Of a stretch of DNA of 64,000 nt, positions 35,950-43,699 are shown piece after piece. Each line of letters opens with the position of its first letter. Position 1 is the first letter of the stretch. A program made the position numbers and the translations under genes. Below the pieces are notes generated by a model. It saw nothing but the letters and a program-made list of their open reading frames with translations. It ran no database searches and was not told where the DNA came from. Origin of the DNA: an uncultured Spartobacteria bacterium. GTDB taxonomy: Bacteria; Verrucomicrobiota; Verrucomicrobiia; Chthoniobacterales; Chthoniobacteraceae. The DNA lies in NCBI GenBank assembly GCA_903919125.1, contig CAIXGS010000038.1:1-64000 (forward strand), in the 5' to 3' direction.

Positions 35950-37796
35950 GGTTTGGAGGGCTTGGATTCGTGAGGTAACAAGAGCGCGATAGTGCGGTCA
36001 TCGTGGTTGCCTTTGCTGTAGAAGCCTGACCACTGGAGAAGTTCATCGCTGGCCTGCTCGTTGTCAGGAACGAGCCTTACTTGGTTCGAGATATCAATCC
36101 AGAAGGTTTGCCACGTATCCATATCTCCCAAACTGACTTCCGTGGGGAAGAGGGGGTCTGTGATGCCATCGGTCATTAAGACTAGCGCATGAAAGTCTGG
36201 CACCAGAGCCACATGCAGACGCTGGCTGATACCCTCGGCGGTCATCCAAAGATTTTTGGAGGTGAGGAATATCGTCTCACTGGAGAACTCGCCGCTATCC
36301 GGCGTGCTCATCACTTGCACACTTTCATCACGTTTGAGCAGACCAATCCCACCATCACCGATACCGAAGCTGAGGACGATCCAGCCTCGCTCCGTTTGTC
36401 TTGCCGCACTGAGCAGGAGCGTGGTGGCGTATTCCTTTGGCATGCGCGGTGGCTCTTGCGCTGTGGCTTCATCGAAGATGGCCTTGAGCGCTGAGTGGGC
36501 TGCACCGCCGAGCCAAGCATACGCAAGGCTGCGGGCCTGCTCTTCGGTCATCGCGTCGTTCGCGGCCTGCTTCGCAATGTTGGGCTTGCTTGGCTCGTCA
36601 GGCTCCACTCTCAAGTGCTCTTCGAGGTGCTTCAGTGCACTCGTACAAGCCAGTAATGAACCTCGCCGGGAGAGCTTGGCCGAGCCCGCACCATCGGCCA
36701 CAGCGAGCAAATGCCAACCGGTAGCGCCATCATAACCGATGCGAAAATCATCATCGCGAAACAGCGCTTCCTGCGCGTGCGAGCGCCCGCGCACGCTGGC
36801 AGCCACGATGAAGGCGGCAGGCGTCGGCAGGGCAAACTTGTCGGTATCCTCCTTCCAATAGGGGTCGTCTCGGTTGGAGGGGAGGTCCTTCCAAATCGAG
36901 GCGGGGTCCGCATTGATCGTGACTTTGATGCTGCGCTCTAGCCTAGGACGATCTTGCGGACCATCCGTGCGGAAGAGCTGAAAATGAATCGCGTGTTCGC
37001 CATCCACCAGCGGGCTTCCAACTAGGTGCTGCTGCGTATCGTCAAGATACAAACCGAGGTCTTCGAGCTTACGAAAACTCACCTGCCAGTCAGCGCCCCC
37101 ATCAAGAAAAAGGCTGCTCACACGTATCTGACACCTCTTTCCTTTTGTGAGATTTATCGGTAAGCGATCCAGCGTTTTTGGAACTGATGGCTCCGTAGTC
37201 GCCAATCGCTTGGGAGGTGTGGAAGCGTGATTGCTCTGCGGCGTTGATTGCGCTCTCTGTAGTGCTTGGTCGGAGGTGCCACGAAGGAGTGTCTCCAGCT
37301 CAGCAATGCTGGAAGGGCGTTGCGTGGCATCCAACGCCAACGCCAGACAAATCGCGGACTGCTCAGCCTGTGTCACAACTGTTGAAGAGAAACCTAGTTG
37401 CTCGCCGCGCTTCAACCGCACTGCCGACACTACAGGCGGCTGACCATTGAGGGCATGATAAAGTACGGCTGCCAGCGAGTAAATGTCCGCACTCACCGCT
37501 GGCTCGACAGGCGGCTCCACGTCAGCCTCGGGCGGCGAATAGTAAGTGTCGCGAACGAGGCGCTCAGATTTACAGGCTACAAAGTGCGTTAGGTCAACCT
37601 GCTGCGTCTGTTGGCTGACTAACAAGCTTTCTGGCGTGATGCCACCGTGAGCGGAGCCCCCAGCATGGAGCACACGGAGGTGATGGATCACAGGTGCCAA
37701 CATCCCAAACAGGCGCTCACAAGAAAGATGCGGATGATCGCCAGCCCAGCGGTGAAAGGGAGTTTGGTAAATACTTCGGTGATCACGCATAAACAA
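35946..37796 (-). CDS. Pseudokinase-PP2C fusion of the TerY-P triad
   Basis: The 616-residue protein joins three parts. Residues 1-180 look like the C-lobe of a protein kinase (VLHAGGSAHGGITPESLLV, then ADIYSLAAVLYHALNGQPP), but the ATP-binding N-lobe and the catalytic Asp are missing, so it should be inactive. Residues about 215-310 form a beta-rich linker. Residues about 330-600 are a PP2C phosphatase (AVADGAGSAKLSRRGS with the metal-binding Asp, VLMTDGITDPLF, GNHDDRTIALLLP). The usual triad has separate phosphatase and kinase; here a dead kinase lobe may tether the phosphatase. It overlaps the kinase gene by 4 bases. Confidence 0.82.
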   Translation of the reverse strand: MFMRDHRSIYQTPFHRWAGDHPHLSCERLFGMLAPVIHHLRVLHAGGSAHGGITPESLLVSQQTQQVDLTHFVACKSERLVRDTYYSPPEADVEPPVEPAVSADIYSLAAVLYHALNGQPPVVSAVRLKRGEQLGFSSTVVTQAEQSAICLALALDATQRPSSIAELETLLRGTSDQALQRAQSTPQSNHASTPPKRLATTEPSVPKTLDRLPINLTKGKRCQIRVSSLFLDGGADWQVSFRKLEDLGLYLDDTQQHLVGSPLVDGEHAIHFQLFRTDGPQDRPRLERSIKVTINADPASIWKDLPSNRDDPYWKEDTDKFALPTPAAFIVAASVRGRSHAQEALFRDDDFRIGYDGATGWHLLAVADGAGSAKLSRRGSLLACTSALKHLEEHLRVEPDEPSKPNIAKQAANDAMTEEQARSLAYAWLGGAAHSALKAIFDEATAQEPPRMPKEYATTLLLSAARQTERGWIVLSFGIGDGGIGLLKRDESVQVMSTPDSGEFSSETIFLTSKNLWMTAEGISQRLHVALVPDFHALVLMTDGITDPLFPTEVSLGDMDTWQTFWIDISNQVRLVPDNEQASDELLQWSGFYSKGNHDDRTIALLLPHESKPSKP

Positions 37797-37810
37797 ACGG
37801 GGTTATGTTC

Positions 37811-38446
37811 TTAAAAGACGAGATTAATGTCAGTTGGTGGTGGTGGCAGCCCCAGCGGCGCCCCTAGGCCCGCACTTTGATTGCCGTTGGACACAGCGGT
37901 AGAGACCCATTGGAAGAAGCTGGTGAAGGCGTGGCCATCCATGGTGTCAAGCGTGACAACATGCTGGCAGAGCTTGCGTAACTCATCGGGCTTGCTCTTT
38001 GGCCCTGCGGCGCAGCCGACGATCGTACCAAATCTGCGGCGTTGAACCTCGGGTATCATGCTATTGAAAAGTGCTACATCAGAGGCTGCACCATCGGTCA
38101 TCACGAAGAGCAAAGGACGCCAGTCTCCGCGATGGTCTGGCGTCGAACGCTCCACGTCTCGATCAACAAGTTGGCAGACCCGCTCTAAAGCGAGGCCCGT
38201 CATCGTGGGACCAGACTGCGGTGTGTTGATTTCAGGGATCACGAACTCCTCCAGTGAAGTGAGCGGGACAACGTCCTTCACCTCGCGATCAAAAGTCAGC
38301 AAGCAAATATGCACCGTCTCCAGCGCATAAGGATCTTTTCGCAGTGAAGCCAGCAAAGAGGAAAGTCCGACCTTAACCGCTTCAATCGGTTCCCCCTTCA
38401 TGGAGCCCGACGTATCGAGCAAGAGATAAACTGGGAGGCGACGCAT
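37811..38446 (-). CDS. terY: Short TerY-type VWA protein
   Basis: The 211-residue protein is a bare VWA domain with MIDAS LLDTSGSMKGEPIEAV (residues about 8-23), VCQLVDRDVERSTPDHRGDW, and LLFVMTDGAASDVALFN. It ends in a Gly/Pro-rich tail (GAPLGLPPPPTDI). It closely resembles the next gene, which also has 211 residues, so the pair arose by duplication. It lies 14 bases before the pseudokinase-PP2C gene. These proteins are thought to dock metal-bound TerD-type proteins or the kinase. Confidence 0.88.
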   Translation of the reverse strand: MRRLPVYLLLDTSGSMKGEPIEAVKVGLSSLLASLRKDPYALETVHICLLTFDREVKDVVPLTSLEEFVIPEINTPQSGPTMTGLALERVCQLVDRDVERSTPDHRGDWRPLLFVMTDGAASDVALFNSMIPEVQRRRFGTIVGCAAGPKSKPDELRKLCQHVVTLDTMDGHAFTSFFQWVSTAVSNGNQSAGLGAPLGLPPPPTDINLVF

Positions 38447-38468
38447 GTCTCGGCGGGAGAAAATTGGG

Positions 38469-39104
38469 TTAGGTCACGACTTGGATCTCGGGCGGCGGCG
38501 GCGGCAGCTCGCTTAGCCCCTGCACCTCTTTGCCACCCTGATCCACAGACTTACTGCTTTGACTAACTGACGAGCTGATCCATTTGAAGAAGGCTTTGAT
38601 CGAGTTGCTGTCGGACGTGTTGAGATGCACGACGATTTCACTTATCTGCTTCAACACGTTCTCATCGCCTCCATCAACCGAGCAACAAACCACAATACCC
38701 CACTTCTCTTGCTTGAAGCGAGCGAGCCCTGACTGCCATCCACCGTCCGGCGCGCCATCTGTCAGTAGGAACACCATCGGCTTCCAGTCGCCCTTGGTCG
38801 TTGGGGTCGTCTTAGTAAGTTCTTTCGCTGCGCGATCAGCTACCAGCTTGAGCCCATCACCAAGGTTGGTGCTACCTGAGATGCTGAGATTGGGTGGTTG
38901 GAACGCAGTGAGTTCGGTAAGCGGCACAACTACATCAGCCGAACTGCCAAACGTGAGGACGCTTAACCATGCCGTTTCCAGCGCGTAAGGGTCTTGGCGC
39001 AAAGCGGCAACAAGCATTTGAATACCATTCTTGACCTGCTCTATAGGTTCGCCCGACATAGAGCCGGAGACATCGACAAGGAGATAAACGGGTAGACGTC
39101 GCAT
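38469..39104 (-). CDS. terY: Short TerY-type VWA protein, paralogue
   Basis: The 211-residue protein has MIDAS LVDVSGSMSGEPIEQV, FGSSADVVVPLTELTAF, and MVFLLTDGAPDGGWQSGL. Its C-terminal tail (LSELPPPPPEIQVV) matches the proline-rich end of its neighbour. An 8-bp tandem repeat touches the start codon (39105-39133), so the leader of this gene is made of repeated stop codons and AT-rich units. It is 22 bases upstream of the other short VWA gene and heads the VWA-kinase block. Confidence 0.88.
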   Translation of the reverse strand: MRRLPVYLLVDVSGSMSGEPIEQVKNGIQMLVAALRQDPYALETAWLSVLTFGSSADVVVPLTELTAFQPPNLSISGSTNLGDGLKLVADRAAKELTKTTPTTKGDWKPMVFLLTDGAPDGGWQSGLARFKQEKWGIVVCCSVDGGDENVLKQISEIVVHLNTSDSNSIKAFFKWISSSVSQSSKSVDQGGKEVQGLSELPPPPPEIQVVT

Positions 39105-39133
39105 ATTAGTTTATTAGTTTATTAGTTTATTAG
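39105..39133. repeat. 8-bp tandem repeat touching a start codon
   Basis: ATTAGTTT occurs 3.6 times without a mismatch (on the coding strand AAACTAAT units ending at the ATG of the VWA gene). Copy-number change by slipped pairing would alter the leader length between the upstream TerD-type gene and this start. No ribosome-binding site is visible within it. Confidence 0.75.
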
Positions 39134-39139
39134 CGTGTT

Positions 39140-39778
39140 TCAATTGGGAAGGTATTCTTTCAATAGATGAACAAAGCTGTCGTAGGGGTAAGCATCGCCA
39201 ATAGCGCGGAATCTCCAACATTGCCCGTGGCGAGACACTTCGCCAAACAACATGGTGCATTGGCCTTCATAAGCTGCCGCTGAGCTGAGCGAATAGCGGA
39301 CAATCTCTTGGCCTCGGCCATCGACGGCACGAATGTAGGCGGAGCCTATTTGGCCGAAATGTTGTCCATGTTTAATCCCCTGATAAATGCTTACTAGGAA
39401 GAGAATGCGATTATACTCCATGGGTACAGAATTCAATCGCACCACGATCTGCTCATCATCCCGCTCGCCTGTGCCGCCCGTGCGGTTGTCGCCGCTATGG
39501 GTCACGGTGCCGCTGGGGTGCACTCGACTGTTAAAAAATACCACATCGCCACCCACGAGTTTGGCGTCACCTCTATTTCTGACCTTGTTATCCTTGTCTA
39601 GGAGAAACGCGATGGCATCTAGGTCGAACTCCGCTTCATCGCCCTGAGTGGAAACGGTCGCTACAGCCCCTATCCTTTTTTCTTTCACCGTCCAACCGAG
39701 GCCAATGGTGATCTGATCAAGATCATGAGCATCCTTGGAGAAATCAACGGCTTGTCCTTTGGTAAGATTAATTGGCAT
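39140..39778 (-). CDS. TerD-family protein
   Basis: The 212-residue TerD-type protein has the family start PINLTKGQAVDFSKDAHDL and a calcium-site set (EAEFDLDAIAFLLDKD, then GDNRTGGTGERDDEQIVV). It then has RILFLVSIYQGIKHGQHFG and ends near FVHLLKEYLP. It is slightly longer than canonical TerD (about 191 residues), with an insert after residue 30. It is the last of five TerD-type genes transcribed in the - direction. A 217-base spacer to the preceding one holds no gene. Confidence 0.87.
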   Translation of the reverse strand: MPINLTKGQAVDFSKDAHDLDQITIGLGWTVKEKRIGAVATVSTQGDEAEFDLDAIAFLLDKDNKVRNRGDAKLVGGDVVFFNSRVHPSGTVTHSGDNRTGGTGERDDEQIVVRLNSVPMEYNRILFLVSIYQGIKHGQHFGQIGSAYIRAVDGRGQEIVRYSLSSAAAYEGQCTMLFGEVSRHGQCWRFRAIGDAYPYDSFVHLLKEYLPN

Positions 39779-39995
39779 CGAAATCGGGTCTGTTTTTTAG
39801 AGGTATTCTCAGGAACAATTCCCCACTACCCGTTTGAGCCTGGCGCAGGGCAAGCAACTAAGGTCAGATACTCTCGCAAGATCTTGCTCCGTAAAAAATC
39901 GTCGTTAGGACAGCCTTGTTTTGTTGCCCGCCTCTGTGAGTTCCGAATCCGCACGTACGCAACGCAAAAATGTACCAGCATTAAAGATGACTGAC

Positions 39996-40568
39996 TCATG
40001 CGGTGTAGGCCCTCGCGTATTTCTCTACAAGGCTCTCGAGTCCCCCGTCAGAAGAGACTCCGAGCGCCTCAAACCTCCAAGCTCCGTTGCGCTTGTAGAG
40101 ACGACCGAACTCGAGTGCGGTCTCTGTCGAAAAGTCCTCGTCCAATTCATACTTGCACAACTCTTCCCCTGTTAGCGCGTTGTATATGCGAATGAACGAG
40201 TTGCGCACCTGCCCAAAATTTTGATTCCGCACCTCAGCCTCGTAGATGCTCACCGTGAAAATGATTTGTTCGACGCGAGGGTCCAACCTAGAAAGATCAA
40301 CCTCAAGAGTCTCATCATCACCGTCTGAGTTCCCTCCAGTACGGTCGTCTCCAGAGGACTTCACAGCTCCATCCGGCGACTCCTGATTGCCGTAAAACAC
40401 GAAGAAACCTTCGGCGGGGACTTGATTGTCCGACCCAATTAAAAATGCAGAAGCATCAAGGTCGTAATCGTGACTTGATGCCTTACTATTCGGATCCCAG
40501 CCCAGACCGACACCGAATTTACTAATACCAATATCAACGCGCTGACCCTTAGTGAGGTTGATTGCCAT
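39996..40568 (-). CDS. terE: TerD/TerE-like protein
   Basis: The 190-residue protein starts at ATG 40568 (AINLTKGQRVDIGISKFG); an ATG 30 bases further up would only add a non-conserved leader. It has the canonical length and motifs of TerD/TerE: HDYDLDASAFLIGSDN, SGDDRTGGNSDGDDETLEV with the calcium-binding Asp residues, and [26 protein letters not shown]. TerD and TerE cannot be told apart by eye. It closely resembles the protein at 42135-42692. Confidence 0.9.
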   Translation of the reverse strand: MAINLTKGQRVDIGISKFGVGLGWDPNSKASSHDYDLDASAFLIGSDNQVPAEGFFVFYGNQESPDGAVKSSGDDRTGGNSDGDDETLEVDLSRLDPRVEQIIFTVSIYEAEVRNQNFGQVRNSFIRIYNALTGEELCKYELDEDFSTETALEFGRLYKRNGAWRFEALGVSSDGGLESLVEKYARAYTA

Positions 40569-40718
40569 ATAATAAGTATGCTGCCAGATACCCTTCAATT
40601 TAAGGTATCAAAAAAATTCAGAACGCTGTTGGAACTTAGACCGCTGTCCCATAATCCACCAGAGAGGTTCCACCCAAATTCAATCACACAAACTAGGCGA
40701 GACCTCGGCTAACAAAAG

Positions 40719-41408
40719 CTAAGCATGGGCATATTGAGAGATGATGCGAGAAACCGTCTGCGCCACGAAACCATCCTCCGTGGCGTCGCCAATGGCAGCA
40801 AACTTCCACTCCCCGTCTTTGCGATAAAGGCGGCCCATGATGAGGGCGCGGCGATTCCTATAGCTCGACTCTGCCGCAACATTATAAGAAGCAAAGACCT
40901 CCTTAACATGAGTGGGAGTGCCTTCGAACATGCGTATCTTCGCGTAGGGAATCTGGGAGAAATCCTGCTGGCCGCAGTTATTTAGGAAAAAGAAAATTTG
41001 TGCGACGTCAGGGGGAACGGCGGAAAGATTAACGGTGATGATTTCATTATCCAACCCATCATCTCCACCCGAGTCGCCAGTAAGGTCATCACCGGAGTGC
41101 TTCAGAGCGCCCCCTGCAGCCTCAAGTTTCCCCGGTGGCAAACCAAACTTTGCTAAAAGCTCCGCCCTATAGAGAGGTGAGTAGATTTGGTCATAAAGCT
41201 CCCCACGCTGATTGAGAAGAACGGCGCTGAGGTCCAAGTCGACATCCTCCACCACCGTTTCAATTTTTCTACCGAAGCCTAGGAACCCACTGGACTCAAC
41301 TCGCGACTCAATACCTCCCCAATTGACCCCGACGCAGAAACTTGACAGCGCTGCTCCCGATGCCTTTCTAAGATCAATTCGTTGTCCTTTTGTAAGATTG
41401 ATGGCCAT
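40719..41408 (-). CDS. TerZ/TerX-like TerD-family protein with insert
   Basis: The 229-residue protein starts AINLTKGQRIDLRKASGAAL and has FCVGVNWGGIES as in TerZ. An insert of about 35 residues (LGFGRKIETVVEDVDLDLSAV to LLAKFGLPPGKLEAA) separates the beta-strands before the metal site SGDDLTGDSGGDDGLDNEI. It ends IGDATEDGFVAQTVSRIISQY. The start and general pattern are nearest to TerZ/TerX forms. It lies between the terE-like and terZ-like genes, all in one direction. Confidence 0.86.
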   Translation of the reverse strand: MAINLTKGQRIDLRKASGAALSSFCVGVNWGGIESRVESSGFLGFGRKIETVVEDVDLDLSAVLLNQRGELYDQIYSPLYRAELLAKFGLPPGKLEAAGGALKHSGDDLTGDSGGDDGLDNEIITVNLSAVPPDVAQIFFFLNNCGQQDFSQIPYAKIRMFEGTPTHVKEVFASYNVAAESSYRNRRALIMGRLYRKDGEWKFAAIGDATEDGFVAQTVSRIISQYAHA

Positions 41409-41498
41409 AACACTTAATTTGCGGTCACTCCTATGTTGCTAATTATCCGTCACTGCAATCGTGGATTCCATTCAACATGGGTCATAAAATGTTTTTTC

Positions 41499-42092
41499 CT
41501 AGAGAAACTTAGCTTTGATGGTTGCAATCGCATCCTTATAGGTCCGGTCCCTAGTGGGCGTTCCTACGGCGTTAAATTTCCACTCGCCATTGTGCTTATA
41601 AAACAAGCCCAGCACCATAACAACATGACCTGCAAATGACGGTTCTTTACCTATTGCGTAGTTGGCAATGACGTTAGATACCCTTTCACTCGTTCCTTCG
41701 TAAATTCGAACCGCTGCATGTGGAATTGCAGCAAAATCTTGACCTCTAAAACTCGTCAAGAAGACTGCGATCTTTTCGACATTGCTTTGCAGTTTCGATA
41801 AATCAACCGTCACGATTTCATTATCTAAACCATCATCTCCTCCTTCATCACCGACGCGGTCATCACCAGAATGCTGCATCGCGCCAGTACATGACTCCCA
41901 CAGCTCACCCCAGCCAATAATTTCAACGGTATTCTTGTTCGCATCAAATGTCGCTACATACAGATCCAAGTCGACAGAATCACCATTGGGCATGACCCCC
42001 CAGTTGGCGCCTGCGCAAAATTTAGTCACGGCAGAGCCATTCTCTTTCTTTAAATTAATTTTTTGGCCCTTGATTAGATTTATTGTTGCCAT
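41499..42092 (-). CDS. terZ: TerZ-like TerD-family protein
   Basis: The 197-residue protein has TerZ hallmarks: KGQKINLKKENGSAVTKF, CAGANWGVMPNGDSVDLDLY, SGDDRVGDEGGDDGLDNEI for calcium binding, and VAVFLTSFRGQDFAAIPHA. Start ATG 42092. It follows terD at 42 bases. The presence of both TerZ- and TerD-type proteins in one run mirrors the terZABCDE order of plasmid-borne tellurite resistance, though the order here is rearranged. Confidence 0.87.
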   Translation of the reverse strand: MATINLIKGQKINLKKENGSAVTKFCAGANWGVMPNGDSVDLDLYVATFDANKNTVEIIGWGELWESCTGAMQHSGDDRVGDEGGDDGLDNEIVTVDLSKLQSNVEKIAVFLTSFRGQDFAAIPHAAVRIYEGTSERVSNVIANYAIGKEPSFAGHVVMVLGLFYKHNGEWKFNAVGTPTRDRTYKDAIATIKAKFL

Positions 42093-42134
42093 AATAGTAC
42101 TTGGTTGAGGTTAGCCGATTGTTTTCAGTTGAAG

Positions 42135-42692
42135 CTAAGAATACTTATCCACAAATTTTTGGAGCCCACCAGCGAAACCACTACCAATAGCTTTGAATTT
42201 CCATCCGCCGTCTTTTCTGTAGAGTTCGCCGAATTCCACCGCTGTTTCCGTCGAGAAATCTTCCCCAAGGTCGTACTTTACGATTTCCTCATTTGTTGAT
42301 GGATCATAAATACGAACGAAGGCATTCCTGACCTGCCCGAAATTCTGCTTCCGCGACTCAGCTTCGTGAATAGTAACGACTAACGTTATTTTTTCACAAC
42401 CAGCAGGCAATTTCGACAAATCCACCTTAATGCTTTCGTCATCACCATCGCCAGCGCCAGTTAAGTTATCACCCGTATGCTCTACGCAGCCTTCCGGACT
42501 CATGAGATTATTGTAAAATACAAAATGCTTATCCGAAATAACCTTTCCGGTTGAGCCCAGCATGAACGCTGATGCGTCGAGATCAAACCCCTGCCCTGAG
42601 TCAGTTTCATTTGTGTCCCATCCCATTCCGACGACAAATTTTTGCAGAGATCCGATGGATGCGTTTCCACCTTTTGTTAGATTAATTGCCAT
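42135..42692 (-). CDS. terD: TerD-like calcium-binding stress protein
   Basis: The 185-residue protein has full TerD length and motifs: [54 protein letters not shown], and [25 protein letters not shown]. It is the first of five consecutive TerD-type genes and so probably nearest the promoter. The leader (42693-42730) is very AT-rich, with no clear Shine-Dalgarno sequence. About 115 bases upstream lies the gene of the three-repeat Cys/His protein. Confidence 0.91.
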   Translation of the reverse strand: MAINLTKGGNASIGSLQKFVVGMGWDTNETDSGQGFDLDASAFMLGSTGKVISDKHFVFYNNLMSPEGCVEHTGDNLTGAGDGDDESIKVDLSKLPAGCEKITLVVTIHEAESRKQNFGQVRNAFVRIYDPSTNEEIVKYDLGEDFSTETAVEFGELYRKDGGWKFKAIGSGFAGGLQKFVDKYS

Positions 42693-42807
42693 AATTGTTT
42701 ATTATTTTAATTTGATTTTAACTGAAATTTATTAAACTTTACGGGAGCCGCTGGCCTACTTCATCGCGACTGCCCGTCGTCCCCACGTTCATTCTGACAG
42801 AGTATAC

Positions 42808-43080
42808 TCAGACAGTGCCGACCCCGTGTATGTGCATTTTGGTTGGGCTATAGCTGCAATGACTACCAGGGCTGGACGTGCTACCACAGAAACTGCACTT
42901 TCCTGGCTGAAGCACGACATGCGTTTTCGTTGGGCTGTAGCTGCAATGACTGCCGGCGCTAGACGAACTGCCGCAGTAACTGCACCGCCCAACCTGAGGC
43001 GACACATGCGTTTTGATTGGGCTGTTACTGCAATGGCTACCCGGGCTAGATGAACTGCCGCAATATATGCAATTAGACAT
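42808..43080 (-). CDS. Three-repeat Cys/His mini-protein, likely zinc-binding
   Basis: The 90-residue protein is built from three nearly identical units of about 29 residues: CIYCGSSSSPGSHCSNSPIK, CSYCGSSSSAGSHCSYSPTK and CSFCGSTSSPGSHCSYSPTK, each ending in a His. The pattern C-x2-CGS-(S/T)-SS-x-GSHC-S-x-SP-x-K-x-H offers three Cys and two His per unit, enough to hold one zinc ion each. The repetition shows at DNA level too. I know no named family with certainty. It lies upstream of terD on the same strand, so it may belong to the Ter group. Confidence 0.75.
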   Translation of the reverse strand: MSNCIYCGSSSSPGSHCSNSPIKTHVSPQVGRCSYCGSSSSAGSHCSYSPTKTHVVLQPGKCSFCGSTSSPGSHCSYSPTKMHIHGVGTV

Positions 43081-43400
43081 AGTGATGTGATGGTTAAGAT
43101 AAGCTGTTCTACTCGGCGCACTTTTCTTATTTCGGAAGCTGAGAATCAGTTGTGTGCAGCTAGCCCGATTCCAAAATCGAGGTCAATTAAAATTTGTACA
43201 TTATGTTAGAATTAATATGTCATTTTGGTGTTAAACCATTGACCATGAGCCACATATTAAATATTTAACAAGCCTATCTGTCTGCCTTGCGGATGGCACC
43301 AAGAAGCCATGGCTATGCTCCAAAGTACGTGACTGATGACCATCAAAATTACTCAGTCGTTATTTCTCATTTGGGGCTCGTTGATCGGCCTAACACCTAA
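43081..43400. other. 320-bp stretch without a gene
   Basis: AT-rich intergenic DNA between the terminator at 43401 and the Cys/His repeat gene. Because the ter genes run leftward from here, the main promoter of the terD block could lie in 43085-43270, where AT-rich segments such as CATATTAAATATTTAACAAG occur. I cannot define boxes. Confidence 0.35.
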
Positions 43401-43429
43401 AAAAGAGGCCCGCGCCGAAGCCTCTTTTT
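43401..43429. terminator. Bidirectional rho-independent terminator
   Basis: AAAAGAGGC (43401-43409) and GCCTCTTTT (43420-43428) form a perfect 9-bp stem with a 10-base loop and T-runs on both strands. It lies 80 bases past the 62-residue protein gene on the - strand, and so ends the DUF932 transcription unit before the ter block. Confidence 0.75.
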
Positions 43430-43509
43430 CGCAAAGGACATCGCAGCCTCCCTGTCTCGCAATCTGGACGCGTCCAACAGCTCTTCCATCAAGCCATCAG
43501 CACTCAAAT

Positions 43510-43698
43510 CTACGGTTTGATGGTCTTACCCATTCGCGGATGGCGACGGATCATGTCATCGGCCAGATTGCGCAGCCTGCTCTCGAAGTTTTGCACAGTC
43601 TCATCCGACGATCGCCTCATTCCCAACACTGGGCGCAGCATTTGTGCTCGGTCGAGGCGATAGCGTTTTACCTCAGTACGATTTCCTAAGCGTCTCAT
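43510..43698 (-). CDS. Small basic hypothetical protein after DUF932
   Basis: The 62-residue protein starts at ATG 43698, one base after the DUF932 stop, and has one of the clearest ribosome sites of the window (GGGAGGAACTAAC before ATG). The sequence is basic with Arg-rich helices (TEVKRYRLDRAQMLRPVLGM, then LRNLADDMIRRHPRMGKT). I recognise no family. Coupling to DUF932 suggests a shared function on the mobile part of the island. Confidence 0.65.
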   Translation of the reverse strand: MRRLGNRTEVKRYRLDRAQMLRPVLGMRRSSDETVQNFESRLRNLADDMIRRHPRMGKTIKP

Positions 43699-43699
43699 G

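Noticed and set aside
42808-43080. CRISPR array
   Set aside because: The periodic sequence here encodes a repeated protein; there are no short repeats with unique spacers of constant length here or elsewhere in the window.
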